Assembly (NCBI GenBank): GCA_963920525.1
Contig: OY986435.1
Span: forward strand, 94,462,000 to 94,525,999
DNA: 64,000 nucleotides
Direction: 5' to 3'
Source: Dichetophora obliterata
Lineage: Eukaryota > Arthropoda > Insecta > Diptera > Sciomyzidae
Shown: in pieces, positions 10,376 to 20,905 of the stretch
Position numbering within the stretch: the stretch's first letter is position 1
Layout: the number at the start of each line of letters is the position of its first letter
Notes under the pieces: model-generated
The model's input: only the letters and a program-made list of their open reading frames with translations
Told to the model about the DNA's origin: nothing
The model's database searches: none
Position numbers and translations under genes: made by a program

Positions 10376-11154
10376 CATAGAAATAAAAGATAAGGAAGTG
10401 GTGTTATACTCACACACACTATACGTGTGTAGAAGAAATTTTCGTCGCTGAGGAAGAGAGATCGAGCGTCGTTATTTGACATAAGCCCTTCCCGAGCAAA
10501 AAAAAAAATCTATTTTTGAGGAAGAGCAACTGTTAAAACACAAGTTCTGCTTCATGAGCGCATTCATTATTTAGGGTGGCAAGGAATTAAAATAGTTATT
10601 TATTTGTTTACAATTTCTTTGAAAACTTGACATGAAATTAAAGTGGATTAGCAACCTAAGGTTACAAGCTATAACTAGGTATTTTTATATAAAAAAAAAA
10701 CTAATTAAAAGCCCACAGTTCGGAAAAAACTACACAAAACTATTTATTTTAAAAGAGTTTAATTTGGTATGTATTTTAGTTGTTTAGTTTTTGTGTTATT
10801 TTAATATCAATTAAATAGTTTATAAAAAATAGTGTTTTGAAATGAATTTTTAAAAAATCATTAAAAGTAACTTTTGTCGTTTCAGTCTCATTCTGAGTTC
10901 ATGTCTTTTACATTATTTTAGCAATGCTTTTCTCTGTAAAAAAATTGGTAACGCAACATATTATACAACGGTGGTATATAAAAATTGCATAGTAAGCATA
11001 CATCTAAAAAATAAAAAATAATTTACGCCTTTATTTACTACATAATTGAATGCGGCCCTGTTTGAATGTTTTTGTGTTTGTATCAACTTCACTGTGTTTG
11101 TAAAATACTTCATTCCACTTCAACTACACCGCTTCCTTATATTTTACTTCTATG
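10376..11154 (-). mobile_element. P-superfamily-like non-autonomous element, copy A
   Basis: Flanked by the perfect 8-bp duplication GAAAAAAG (10368-10375, 11155-11162). Ends are CATAGAAATAAAAGATAAGG and the complement of CCTTATATTTTACTTCTATG, i.e. terminal inverted repeats of the form CATAGAA(G)TAAAATATAAGG. The start CAT and the AYATAAGG core resemble the Drosophila P-element terminus. Interior is AT-rich with no coding. Copy D (15428-16232) is nearly the same sequence in opposite orientation. Confidence 0.82.
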
Positions 11155-11313
11155 GAAAAAAGGAAGAGTAGACAGAAAAGTAGGCAAAAAAGTAGGCAGA
11201 AGAGTAACAAATGCCTGCATCGGTACTTCAATCCATGGTATAATTATTTGACAAGGTAGCCGTGACAGTTTTTTGGCGATTGTTAGTTGTCAAAAACAGC
11301 TTAAGAAGTTTTA

Positions 11314-11723
11314 GGCGCCTGTTACACGTTCAATATTTATTGTGATACTTGGATCGCGATCCAAATTCATGGATTGATGGATCGCGGTTGAATGCTACAC
11401 GTTCAATATTTATCGCGTCAGTATTCATACAATTTTTGCTAAGTGTGCTCACGAAAACCTAACTACACAAGTACTTAAATGCACAGGCAAGTGAATACCG
11501 CTAATTTTTATTTCACCGCCTGCTGCCGTATCGTGTATTGATGACACAAAATATGCTACACGTTCAATATTTATTGACAGTTTTGCGATCCGCGATATAG
11601 ATTTCAAAATATTTAAATATATTGCGATCTGGATCACGATCCCTCAATATTGCATGCTACACGTTCAATAAATATCACGATACTGTATATTGATCAATAT
11701 ATATTGAACGTGTAACAGGCGCC
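11314..11723. mobile_element. Harbinger-type MITE, TTA duplication
   Basis: TTA flanks at 11311-11313 and 11724-11726 surround ends GGCGCCTGTTACACGTTC and its mirror GAACGTGTAACAGGCGCC. The terminal word 'ctacacgttcaatatttat' recurs internally (about 11395, 11555, 11652), showing internal duplication or fold-back structure. A 3-bp TTA duplication with GG... ends is typical of PIF/Harbinger. Confidence 0.82.
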
Positions 11724-12222
11724 TTAGTTTGCTGCTGTTGACTAGATATGTGCTTATTTTTAACTTTTCTTTGATTCATTAAATTTGTTCGCGAAGTTTA
11801 TTGGAATGTTTTTAGTTTGCTGCGATTGACTAGCTATGTTGAAGTCGTTGCTTATTTTTTTACATTTCTTTGATTAATTGCATGAACAGCTAATTTTGAC
11901 AACTACCCATCGCCGCTCGTGAGAAAAAAGCCAGTCTACGCTACTACCTTGTCAGTAATTGTGCCATGCTTCAATCAAAAAAATCATGTGTGAGCAGAAA
12001 TAAATCAAATATTTTAGAGTGAGTAAAAGAGAGTAAAAATCGCGATATACTTCAATCATTTAACAGACGTGTGAACACCTCTTATGTGTACACGGGTCAA
12101 AGAAGTAAAATATAAGGAAATGGTGTTCCTAACACATACACTGTACGTGAACTGTCGCACCATTCGCAAATTGTGCGAGCGAGACAGAAAGTGTTTTTTG
12201 GCATTTCTAAGAACACTGGCAT

Positions 12223-13701
12223 CAAAGAAGTAAAATATAAGGAAATGGTGTTGCTTACACATACACTGTACGTGAACTGTCGCACCATTCGTAAATTGTG
12301 CGAGCGAGAAAGAGTGTGTTTTTTGACATTTTTGAGAACCCTGGCATCTGATTGGAAGACTCCTCAACAAAATAGTTGAAAATAATTTAATTTTAAGCAT
12401 TTTTCACTGCTTAAAAAGCAACAAAATTAAAGAAAAAAAACCACTAAAACAAATGCAATATGAGTTGTGCGGTTAAGAATTGTAATAGTTCCCGAAAACT
12501 TAAAAACAATGCGCATTCGTTCCACAGGTAAATATGTCCATACGGTTTAAATTATTTTAACAAAAGTGCTTTATTTAGTTTCTAACGAAATTTTTTTTAA
12601 CTTATTTGTGTTAGAAATGTATATATTTCTTATTAAAAATGGTGTAAAAATGCAATTTTGACCCCGTTGATTTTGCGCCAGTTTGATCAAACCACATCTG
12701 TCAAAACACAAACACTGCTTCAGGGGCGCAGTCATTTTTCGCAGTTGAATACATGTTTGGGGCGCTCTTGTTTTCAGCATAGTGAATCAGATTTAGTACC
12801 TGTTTGTTAAATTTTTCTGATTTTTACACAACAACTAGGCAGAAACACCAAAAAAATAAGGATTTTAAAAAATTAACCTAATATAATTTGTAATTAAAGT
12901 TGAAGTTTAGAATTTATAGGCCTTCAAATATAGAAAAATTACCTAAAAATCTTGCAGTTTTTCTAGTTTTTCAAAAAAACTAAGCTTTATGGGTATTAAA
13001 ACAAAGGTAATGTGCGTATCTATTCAACGAGGTGTCAAATTTAGAATTCCATAAGAATTCATTAAGATATAATTTTTTATAATTAGAATTTGTCTGCAAG
13101 ACTAGTGGTTTCTCTTTTACGAAAGCAATACATTAAAAAGAGAATTATTGAAAAGATAACTACATTCAGAACTGCTGTAGACAGAGAAGCCTGTGTGGTA
13201 CTTACTGAGGTTTGTAAACCCTAAGCAGCATCCGAAGGCCTCCTTTTGATACATTTATTTTTTTTATTAAATTTGGAAAAACCTCGCGATTTTAAGTAAA
13301 AAAATTGTTGTACCTTAAATGCATGTATTTTTATGTTTGATATCTTGTTGAATAGATACTTGTATTATCTCTCTTTTGATTCCCATAAAGTTAAGTTTTG
13401 TTGGAAAACTTAAAAAATCAGCTAAATTTTTAGTCCACTTTTTCCAACGTTGGATGCCTATAACTTCTAAGCCAATTGCGAGCGATCAAAAATTTTTTAA
13501 ATAATTAGAGTTGTTGCTATTTTTGAAATGTTTCTAAAATTTTAATGCATAAGAACAAACTTTAACAGTTTGGGCCTTCTTTTACGATACAACCGAATAC
13601 GGCCCTTTGTGATTGTTTCTGTATTTGTGTGAACCAACACCAATAAAGAAAATACCACACTTTTCTGCTATTACACCACTTCCTTATATTTTACTTCTTT
13701 G
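12223..13701 (+). mobile_element. P-superfamily-like element, copy C (inserted inside copy B)
   Basis: Flanked by ACTGGCAT (12215-12222) and ACTGACAT (13702-13709), an 8-bp duplication with one change. The same target word, CCTGGCATCTGATTGG, is present uninterrupted inside copy C itself (about 12338-12353), confirming that C jumped into its sister B. Length 1479 bp; same termini and same orientation as B. It carries subterminal blocks 'aagcaatacattaaaaagag' and 'cctataacttctaagccaa', both also present in B. Confidence 0.88.
12460..12527 (+). pseudogene. THAP-domain first exon in copy C
   Basis: ATG at 12460 opens MSCAVKNCNSSRKLKNNA followed by HSFHR, ending at a GT donor (12528, gtaaat) in phase 2. 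The pattern MxxC-x4-C...SFHRF is the start of the THAP zinc finger, the N-terminal DNA-binding domain of P-element transposases (and of THAP proteins). The rest of the domain (W, P, C-x2-H) would be in a later exon that I cannot find, so the coding capacity is truncated. The first intron position after SFHR is common in THAP genes. Confidence 0.6.
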
Positions 13702-13818
13702 ACTGACATCTGATTGGAAGACTCCTCAGCAAAATAGTTGAAATAGTTTAATTTTAAGCATTTTTCACTGCTTAAAAAGTGACAAAATCAAAGAAAAAAC
13801 CTCAAAAATAAATGCAAC

Positions 13819-13886
13819 ATGAGTTGTGCGGTTAAAAATTGTAGAAGTTCCCGAAAACTTAAAAACAATGCGCTTTCGTTCCACAG
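13819..13886 (+). pseudogene. THAP-domain first exon in copy B
   Basis: Counterpart of the exon at 12460. It reads MSCAVKNCRSSRKLKNNA then LSFHR with the same GT donor (13887). Only two residues differ between the copies (N/R and H/L), and both keep the cysteine pair, the ATG and the donor site. No downstream exon was recognised. Confidence 0.6.
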
Positions 13887-15395
13887 GTAAATATATCCAT
13901 ACGGTTTGAGTTCTTTTAACAAAAGTGCTTTATTTAGTGTATAAAGATATTTTTTAACTTATTTGTATTGGAAATGTACATATTTCTAATTAAATATGGT
14001 TTAAAAATGCAAATTAGACCCCGTTGATTTTGCGCCAGTTTGATCAAACCCCATCTGTCAAAACACAAACACTGCTTCAGGGGCGCAGTCATTTTTCACA
14101 GTTGAATATATTTTTGGGGCGCTCTTGTTTTCAGCATAGTGAATCAGATTTAGTACCTGTATGTTAAATTTATCTGATTTTTGCACAACAACTAAGCAGA
14201 AACACCCAAAAAATAAATTATTTTAAAAAAATTATTCTTATTTCATTTGTAATTAAAGTTCAAGTTTAGAATTCATAGGCCTTCAAATTTAGAAAAATAA
14301 CCTAAAAATCTTGCTGTTTTTCTAGTTTTTTAACTAAACTGAGCTTTATTGGTATTGAAACAAAGGTAATGTGGGTATCTCTTCTACGAGGTGTCAAACA
14401 TAAAATTCCATGCATAAATTTTTAAGATTTTTTTTCTTGTAATTAGAATTTGTCTGAAAAACTAGTGATTTCTCTTTAACGAAAGCAATACATTAAAAAG
14501 AGAATTATTAAAAAGATAACTACATCCAGAATTACTGTAAACAGCGAAGCCTGTGTTGGACTTACTGAGGTTTGTAATCCCTAAGCAGCGGCCAAAGGCC
14601 ATCTATTAAAAAGAGACAACTAAATACATTTAGTTTTTTTGTTCAATTTGGAAAAACCTCGCGATTTTAAGTAAAAAAAGGGTTGTATCTTAAATGCATG
14701 TATTTTTATGTTTGATATCTTGTTTAATAGATACTTGTATTATCTGTTTTTTGATACCCATAAAGTTCAGTTTTGTTGGAAAACTTAACCAACCAACGTT
14801 GGATGCCTATAACTTCTAAGCCAATTGCGAACGATCTGAAATTTTTAGAGTTGCTATTCTTTAAATGTCCCTAAAATTGTTTGGGCCTTCTTTTACGATG
14901 CAACCGAATACGGCCTTGTGTGGTTGTTTCTGTATTTGTGTGAACCAACACTAATATAGAAAATACCACACTTTTCTGCTATTACACCACTTCCTTATAT
15001 TTTACTTCTTTGACACGGGTTCAACTTGTTTCACCTCATAGCTGTCAATGGCCCCATTCAGTGGAAAATTTGCTACGTATCTGCTCCACAACTTTCGTAT
15101 GTATGCTACTTTGGTTAAATTGCTTATGATCTTTTCATTTTGACAGCTAAAAAAACATTGCTGCAAATTGTTAATTGTTGCTGAAATTGTGCTGTGAAGT
15201 GAAAATAGATAATTATTAGAAGATTATTCTTCAATAAAACTGTTAGTTAATGATTGCTTGTGTGATGTTAAAAAAAAACTTGCTACCTGAGCACTTTTTC
15301 TGCTGGAATGCGGCCAATGTTGTTTACTTGCCCTGTTCACACTCATCAAATCGTTTGCCAAATCCAATTCCATGGAAATTTCACGTTGTTCAATT

Positions 15396-16305
15396 AGCGG
15401 GGTTCGCATGGTCCTACATGTTGTCACCATAGAAGTAAAATATAAGGAAGCGGTGTAGTTGAAGTGGAATGAAGTATTTTACAAACACAGTGAAGTTGAT
15501 ACAAACACAAAAACATTCAAACAGGGCCGCATTCAATTATGTAGTAAATGAAGGCGTAAATTTTTTTTTTATTTTTTAGATGTATGCTTACTATGCAATT
15601 TTTATATACCACCGTTATATAATATGTTGCGTTACCAATTTTTTTTACAGAGAAAAGCATTGCTAAAATAATGTAAAAGACATGAACTCAGAATGAGACT
15701 GAAACAACAAAAGTTACTTTTAATGATTTTTTAAAAATTCATTTCAAAAAACTATTTTTTATAAACTATTTAATTGATATTAAAATAACACAAAAACTAA
15801 ACAACTAAAATACATACCAAATTAAACTCTTTTAAAATAAATAGTTTTGTGTAGTTTTTTCCGAACTGTCGGCTTTTAATTAGTTTTTTTTTATAAAAAT
15901 ACCTAGTTATAGCTTGTAACCTTAGGTCGCTAATCCACTTTAATTTCATGTCAAGTTTTCAAAGATATTGTAAACAAATAAATAACTAATAAAGCTTATC
16001 CCAATATAAAAAAAAAATTAAGGCCCTTGCCACCCTAAATAATGAATGCGCTCATGAAGCAGAACTTGTGTTTTGACAGATGTTCTTCCTCACAAATAGA
16101 TTTTTTTTTTGCTCGGGAAGAACTTTTGTCAAATAACGACGCTCTATCTCTCTTCCTCAGCGACGAAAATTCCTTCTACACACGTACAGTGTGTGTGAGT
16201 ATAACACCACTTCCTTATCTTTTATTTCTATGGTTGTCACGCATTGTAGGACGAGCCTCGTATTTGACCGTTCGAACCAGAGATAAAGAGATGGGAAACT
16301 CCATT
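15396..16305. mobile_element. AGCGGGGTTC palindrome-family fragment, split by P-like copy D
   Basis: AGCGGGGTTCGCATGGTCC then TACATGTTGTCAC at 15396-15427 and GCATTGTAGGACGAGCC... at 16241-16305 match the palindromic element at 20602-20905 (same words, including CGTTCGAACCAGAGATAAAG). The P-like copy D lies between. The right end is truncated or diverged. Confidence 0.6.
15428..16232 (+). mobile_element. P-superfamily-like non-autonomous element, copy D
   Basis: Flanked by the perfect 8-bp duplication GTTGTCAC (15420-15427, 16233-16240). Ends are CATAGAAGTAAAATATAAGG and the complement of CCTTATCTTTTATTTCTATG. Its sequence is the reverse complement of copy A over almost its whole length, with only small differences. 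It lacks the THAP exon. Confidence 0.85.
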
Positions 16306-16579
16306 GGAGAGGGACAGCACTATGTTTGATTTTACGTTAAATTGGCTCCAATACTAACACAAAACATTTATAAGTGGTCGTAAAATCAACGGAAAACAAC
16401 CCTGGTTTTTGGTCGATTGAAGAATTTCACCAGTTATGTTTGAGGTCGAATAACTGTAAAACTGCATATTATTGGAACAAAATGGGTTACAAAAGGTATA
16501 CCAAAAAAGACTTCGGAAATGCAATGGAAAGCATCCCTGAAACATCATGGTGAAATTATCTTAGAATAATTACACCATA

Positions 16580-16754
16580 GCATGGTAGAAGAATACAGGT
16601 ATATACACCAGATGAGAGCATACTGCCGGAATTGTCAAAACGAAGCAAAACTTTTTCTTTATTTTCTTTTGTTTCCATTCACCACACAGCTAAAATGGCA
16701 GTATGGAAAGAGAGCACAGTCAGCACTGCATATACCTCTATTCTTCTACCATGC
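16580..16754. mobile_element. Small foldback MITE
   Basis: GCATGGTAGAAGAATACAGG at 16580 is mirrored by 'cctctattcttctaccatgc' ending at 16754; the arms continue to GTATAT. The loop of about 120 bp has no gene. The flanks also carry ACCATAG-like words but no clear target duplication. Confidence 0.6.
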
Positions 16755-16774
16755 ACCATAGGAATAAGTCCAAG

Positions 16775-17030
16775 CAGTGTTGCCGTTAGGAAAAATTTAT
16801 GGATACTTTTTTCGTACTCATATATGAATATATGTTTTTATTTGCAAAAATATAAAAAAGGAGGCATTTCTTTAAATTCAACAAAAGCTTTAAGAAAAAT
16901 TATAACATTGAGACATTTTTGGACATTACTTTTTTATCAAAAAATGGATTAACGCAACCTCTTTGCAAAGAACTTTACATTTTTGTGATAAATAAATTAA
17001 GTCTGCCTCATAGCACAGCTGCTGCTGAAT
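16775..17030 (+). pseudogene. hAT transposase C-terminal relic
   Basis: Broken frames read HFWTLLFYQKM (about 16912) then, after stops, LSLPHSTAAAE and SFSNSSL (about 17000-17050). 'LSLPHS.AAVER.FS' is the signature of the hAT-family C-terminal dimerisation domain. A related copy lies at 46640-46950. Both have several stops, and most of the transposase is missing. Confidence 0.5.
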
Positions 17031-17063
17031 GAAGTTTTTCTAATTCAAGTCTCACTATAAACT

Positions 17064-17412
17064 GTGGCGGCCGTAGCCTAGTGGGTAGAGTGCGTGGCCC
17101 CTAAGCTAAAGATCCGCGGTAGCCTGGGTTCAATTCCAGCTCAGACAGAATGTTTTTACAATTGAATTAGCTATTCTGTTCGGCCGTCACCTCTCTGCAG
17201 ACAATGGCAAACCTCAGAGAGTAAAAATTGCAATGTAAAGTTTCTTGAGAACATAAGCCGTTCGGAGTCGGCATAAAACACGTAGGTCCAGTTCTCGATC
17301 ATATGTGATCAAACATTTAACAACACACACAACACATTTGATCAATAGAAGCTAGGTCAAAGTTCTTCCAAGGGCTGAAAGAGGCAGTTTATTTTATTTT
17401 ATTTATTTTTAT
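17064..17412 (+). mobile_element. tRNA-derived SINE
   Basis: The 5' part is tRNA-like. Box A is TAGCCTAGTGG (17074-17084) and matches TRGYNNARNNG exactly. Box B is GGTTCAATTCC (17127-17137) and matches GGTTCRANTCC. The body has TGCAGACAATGGCAAACCTC, then CGTTCGGAGTCGGCATAAAA, which I recognise as a common insect SINE body, and it ends in a (TTTTA)n tract near 17380-17412. It directly follows the hAT relic. No terminal duplication was identified with certainty. Confidence 0.8.
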
Positions 17413-17659
17413 TTATAAACGATAAGACTAGTAGATTTTTTTGGGAATAAGTAAAGGTATATTGTTTTTCAAAGTACTTAAAAACGAATAATTTTTAAAT
17501 TTAATATAAATAAAGGGCAATAGCAACCCATTTTCTTTATATTACACTTAACTGAATAAGCTATTAAATTACTTTTTTATGTATTTATATATTTTAAATA
17601 ATTCTTACTAATCGTGTTCATTAGCAATTCGATTATTTTTTAAAATTGTAAAATAATTG

Positions 17660-17815
17660 ATAAAGTGCAATTCTTTTCTGCTTATAATCGTAATATAATT
17701 ATAAAAATCGCAAAATAATTACGATTACTTTAGATGTCGAAAATAATCAAAAAGAATTAAAAGTAATGAAGAAAAATAATCAGAGTACTTTTAGAAATTA
17801 TGTTTGATTCTTTTT
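17660..17815. repeat. Dispersed AT-rich repeat (three copies in the window)
   Basis: A block with CAATTCTTTTCTG, 'aataattacgattac' and AAAAAGAATTAAAAGTAA is repeated at 62985-63130 in the same orientation, and at about 19440-19560 in inverted orientation. The 17660 and 19440 copies face each other around the GGAACTA-rich block, so they could be the ends of one larger element. Confidence 0.55.
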
Positions 17816-17864
17816 TTTATTATGTATAGCATTAGCAGCGGTAACAGAGAAGGAACTAGAGTTG

Positions 17865-19262
17865 GGTCGTTCCGGACCTGCATAGTTCATGGAACTATGT
17901 TCATTCTCGGACATAGTTCCAATCATTCCATCTGTACGATTTAAGCATGTCCAAACAGTTCCGATTGCAATAACATTTTTTTAATTGAGCCACATCTCAT
18001 TCGCACTTACATAACTCAATCGAATTGTTTGAGCGACGACAAGTAAGCCAATTATGGTCCAGTTAGCCTCGCATGGCATAGCAGTGCATGGCTTAACAAG
18101 CGTCACATCGAAATCTGTTTAATAGGATTTGTGTGTATCTGTTTATGCACAACATGGCAACGCATGGCAATGCTCAGATAAAAACAGAAATGCATCTCTG
18201 ACTACATAGATAAACATGGAAGATCTATTTCATTTTAATATCTGTGTATTCTTCTATGCATTTGACGTTTTGGTAAAACAGATGTGAAGTTGTAAAATTG
18301 TTTGATCAAGTGCGGTTAATTTATTGAAATAAAATCGTTGTATTCTTCTTTTTTATTGTTTTATTTTGACCATGTGACTATGCTTTGCATAATCACCATT
18401 TATTTAGCTGTGTGCTAGCTGCTTATCTGCGTTGCATGCGCTGCTGTGCCATGCGAGGCTAACTGGACCATTAGGCATGTGAAAGAGAGTGAAAGAAATA
18501 ATAGATAAAATAAAAAATGATATATCGTAATTCCAGTTGTGTGCATTGTTCAGCATTGCTGTTTATTTTTGCTTTTAACCTATGAAACAAAACAATCACG
18601 AAATGACATTGAACATGCTTTTGTTACTTTCATTCTTATAAATAGAACTGCTGGAACTATATAGTTCCGCGAACATGCTTAAAGCTGATGAACTATAAGA
18701 TGCAACTGAGTTTCGAACTTATGAGGAACTGATTGGAAATTATTTTTGGTCGCTTTTCAGCAACTTTATAAATTTACTTTATGAACTTTATTTACTAAAT
18801 GAAATTATTTCCTAAATGATAGAAGTTCATTTTTTTATATAAACTAAAGAATTGTTTATCTTTAAGTTAAAAATATTGAAATAAAAAGAATAAAAAAGCA
18901 AAAAATTCTGTTCAATTGATTAAAGACTAGTCAGAGTGATGTGTTGAAAATCTAAATGGACCTTTACACATTTTCTCCGCAGTTCAACAAGCACTTAATT
19001 CAAATAAATGCTTCAAATAGTTCTGCAGTTCAAATAAACAAAGGAACTAGATAGTTCCGCGGACATGCTTCAAATTCCCTCTGTAGTTCAACAAGCAGAC
19101 AGTCTAAATAGTCTATACAGTTCAAATAAGCAAAGGAACTAGATAGTTCCGTGGACATGTTTCCGTGAACTAGTTCCTTTCTTCAAAAGAATCGTTCCAT
19201 GTCCGATTCTTCTCTGGAACTGTTAAGCACAAGCCTAGAAGGAACCATGAACCCACAGTTTA
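17865..19262. mobile_element. Composite repeat rich in GGAACTA..TAGTTCC palindromes
   Basis: Left GTTGGGTCGTTCC and right GGAACCATGAACCCA are roughly inverted. Inside, GGAACTAGATAGTTCCGYGG followed by ACATGCTT occurs at about 18650, 19044 and 19136, and paired 'cagttcaaataa' blocks separate them. A TTA-flanked MITE (18055-18470) is inserted in it. No coding frame was seen. Its superfamily is unknown. Confidence 0.5.
18055..18470. mobile_element. Harbinger-type MITE, TTA duplication
   Basis: TTA at 18052-18054 and 18471-18473. Ends are TGGTCCAGTTAGCCTCGCAT and its mirror ATGCGAGGCTAACTGGACCA. The arms carry several GCATGGC / GCATGCGCTG motifs. Non-coding, 416 bp. Confidence 0.82.
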
Positions 19263-20601
19263 TACTCTAGCTACCAACAATTTTGTTAATAAAACTGATG
19301 AAGTTTTCGTATAACTGTTATTCGTATAACTGTGTTGGCTGAAAAAGCCGTATCAACGTATGGGCGATTTCAGTTAAAAATGACTGGTTGCACTTCACAA
19401 CCTCACCGTTGAAACGATGCGAGTCGACCTCAAACAGAATAAAAAATAGTTTCTAAAAGTAGTCGGATTATTGTTTCTTGATAGCTTTGTATTCTTTTTG
19501 ATTATTTTCGTAATTCCAAGTAGCAGTAACTATTTTTTGATTATTTGTAATCGAAATCAATTACTTATCAAAAACATCTCCTTCAAGGACTATATAATGA
19601 TTATAATTATTATTAAAATAAAATCTTATTGTTTATTAATCGTAATCGCTATGTAACAGTTATGTTTTGTATAATAGTTTTTTGTATAAATATCAAACTT
19701 TTACAATTAATGTAATAAACATAATTTATAAAAAATGTAAAAATAGCACAAAATATAACAGACTGAAGTACCTTAATGTACATATGTTCCTTTTTAAGGC
19801 AGGAGCAGGTTGTCTAAAATTTGTATCTTCTTTTTCTTCTTAAACTTTTAAAAGTATAGTTTTTGAGAATTTACTGTTAAATTTTTGTAAGGATACTGAC
19901 GCTATCTCCGCTTCTCCAGCCGTTTTAGCAGGTATCGAGCGCACAGCAAAAATAGCATACTCACTCTATTTACACTCATTTATCCCAAAAATACTTTTTT
20001 TGGCAATGTATTGTAGCGAAAACAAAAGCTATTCAGCCAAGTCATCTGAAATTTTAATATGTTATTCACATCAGTGACTTTCGCTATCAAGATTTCAAAA
20101 AATTGTAAATTTTACACTGAATAACCAGTAAAAACCCTGTTTTGGGACTTAAATTTAAAAAGCGCGTCATAATCAAAAAATTTTATTGCAATATACCTTT
20201 AAAGTTTAAATATCATTGCTCATTATTTTAACTTTTAAAAAAATAAATCCTAAAAATATTTAAAATATTAAAGCACTATTTCCTAATATTATTATTTGCT
20301 ATTTTATATATGTACATGCTTTGTTTCTTACTATTAGATTTTAACAAAGCTATTTGTTCGTCTTCAAATTAAATAAATGGAATTGTTATGAAAGCTTAAA
20401 AAATTGGGTTTCAGAACTGTAATATGTGAATACTTTCTTCGGAAGTGGATACATTTGTGACCTTTTCATGGATAATTTTTTAGAATCGTCGCGGCAGCAC
20501 TGATCTGAGGTGAACTCACGTACACAATAAATGAGTTTCACCAGAGCACATAAAAATGGAAAAAAACATATGTTTTGACGTCACAAAATTTAAGTTTCCT
20601 A
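19263..20601. other. No gene seen
   Basis: AT-rich DNA with an inverted copy of the 17660 repeat at 19440-19660. Nothing with protein similarity or RNA-gene structure was recognised between 19660 and 20600. Confidence 0.4.
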
Positions 20602-20905
20602 TAGCGGGGTTCACATGATCCTACATGTTGTCAGCCTGGCGTGATGGCCTTGAATTTGAAATATTTCAAATTCAAGATAACATGTTGTCAGTCGGCTGTA
20701 TCGAGCGTTCGAATGGTCAAATACCAGGCTTGTCCTACAATACGTGACAACATGTAGGACCATGTGAACCCCGCTAATCTCTTTATCTCTGGTTCGAACG
20801 CTCGATACAGCCGACTGACAACATGTTATCTTGAATTTGAAATATTTCAAATTCAGGGCCATCACGCCATTCGTGACAACATGTAAGATCATGTGAACCT
20901 CGCTA
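20602..20905. mobile_element. Palindromic foldback element (AGCGGGGTTCACATG)
   Basis: The left arm begins AGCGGGGTTCACATGATCC and the right arm ends with the complement. Both arms contain 'gaatttgaaatatttcaaat', itself a palindrome, and ACATGTTGTCAGTCGGCTG. A second internal copy of the terminus (ACATGTAGGACCATGTGAAC) near 20750-20775 shows one element inside another. A related fragment is at 15396. Non-coding. Confidence 0.75.

Larger units (their letters stand above)
9812..12076. mobile_element. Nested foldback element with GTGTTCACGTGTCTG termini
   Basis: The left end GTGTTCACGTGTCTGTCAAA is mirrored at 12050-12076. Arms share a block with 'ttttactctctcttactcac' (9845) and its complement (12012). 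A second palindrome centred near 10180 pairs 9935-10145 with 10218-10375 plus 11155-11240. The arms are separated by two later insertions: a P-like element (10376-11154) and a TTA-flanked MITE (11314-11723). No transposase was seen. Confidence 0.65.
12098..15012 (+). mobile_element. P-superfamily-like element, copy B (outer), with copy C inserted in it
   Basis: The perfect 8-bp duplication ACACGGGT lies at 12090-12097 and 15013-15020. Ends are CAAAGAAGTAAAATATAAGG and the complement of CCTTATATTTTACTTCTTTG. Copy B proper is 12098-12222 joined to 13710-15012, about 1.43 kb; copy C interrupts it. Subterminal sequence 'acactgtacgtgaactgtcg' and an internal THAP-encoding exon are shared with copy C. 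No transposase catalytic domain is visible, so it is an internally deleted derivative. The total span of 2.9 kb only coincidentally equals a full P element. Confidence 0.85.

Noticed and set aside
12056..12400. Overlapping open frames on both strands near the P-like termini
   Set aside because: They arise from the duplicated subterminal 125-bp segment (copy B end plus copy C end) and have no protein similarity.
17064..17140. Functional tRNA gene
   Set aside because: Boxes A and B are good, but the sequence continues into a SINE body with a T/A-rich tail and the acceptor stem does not pair.
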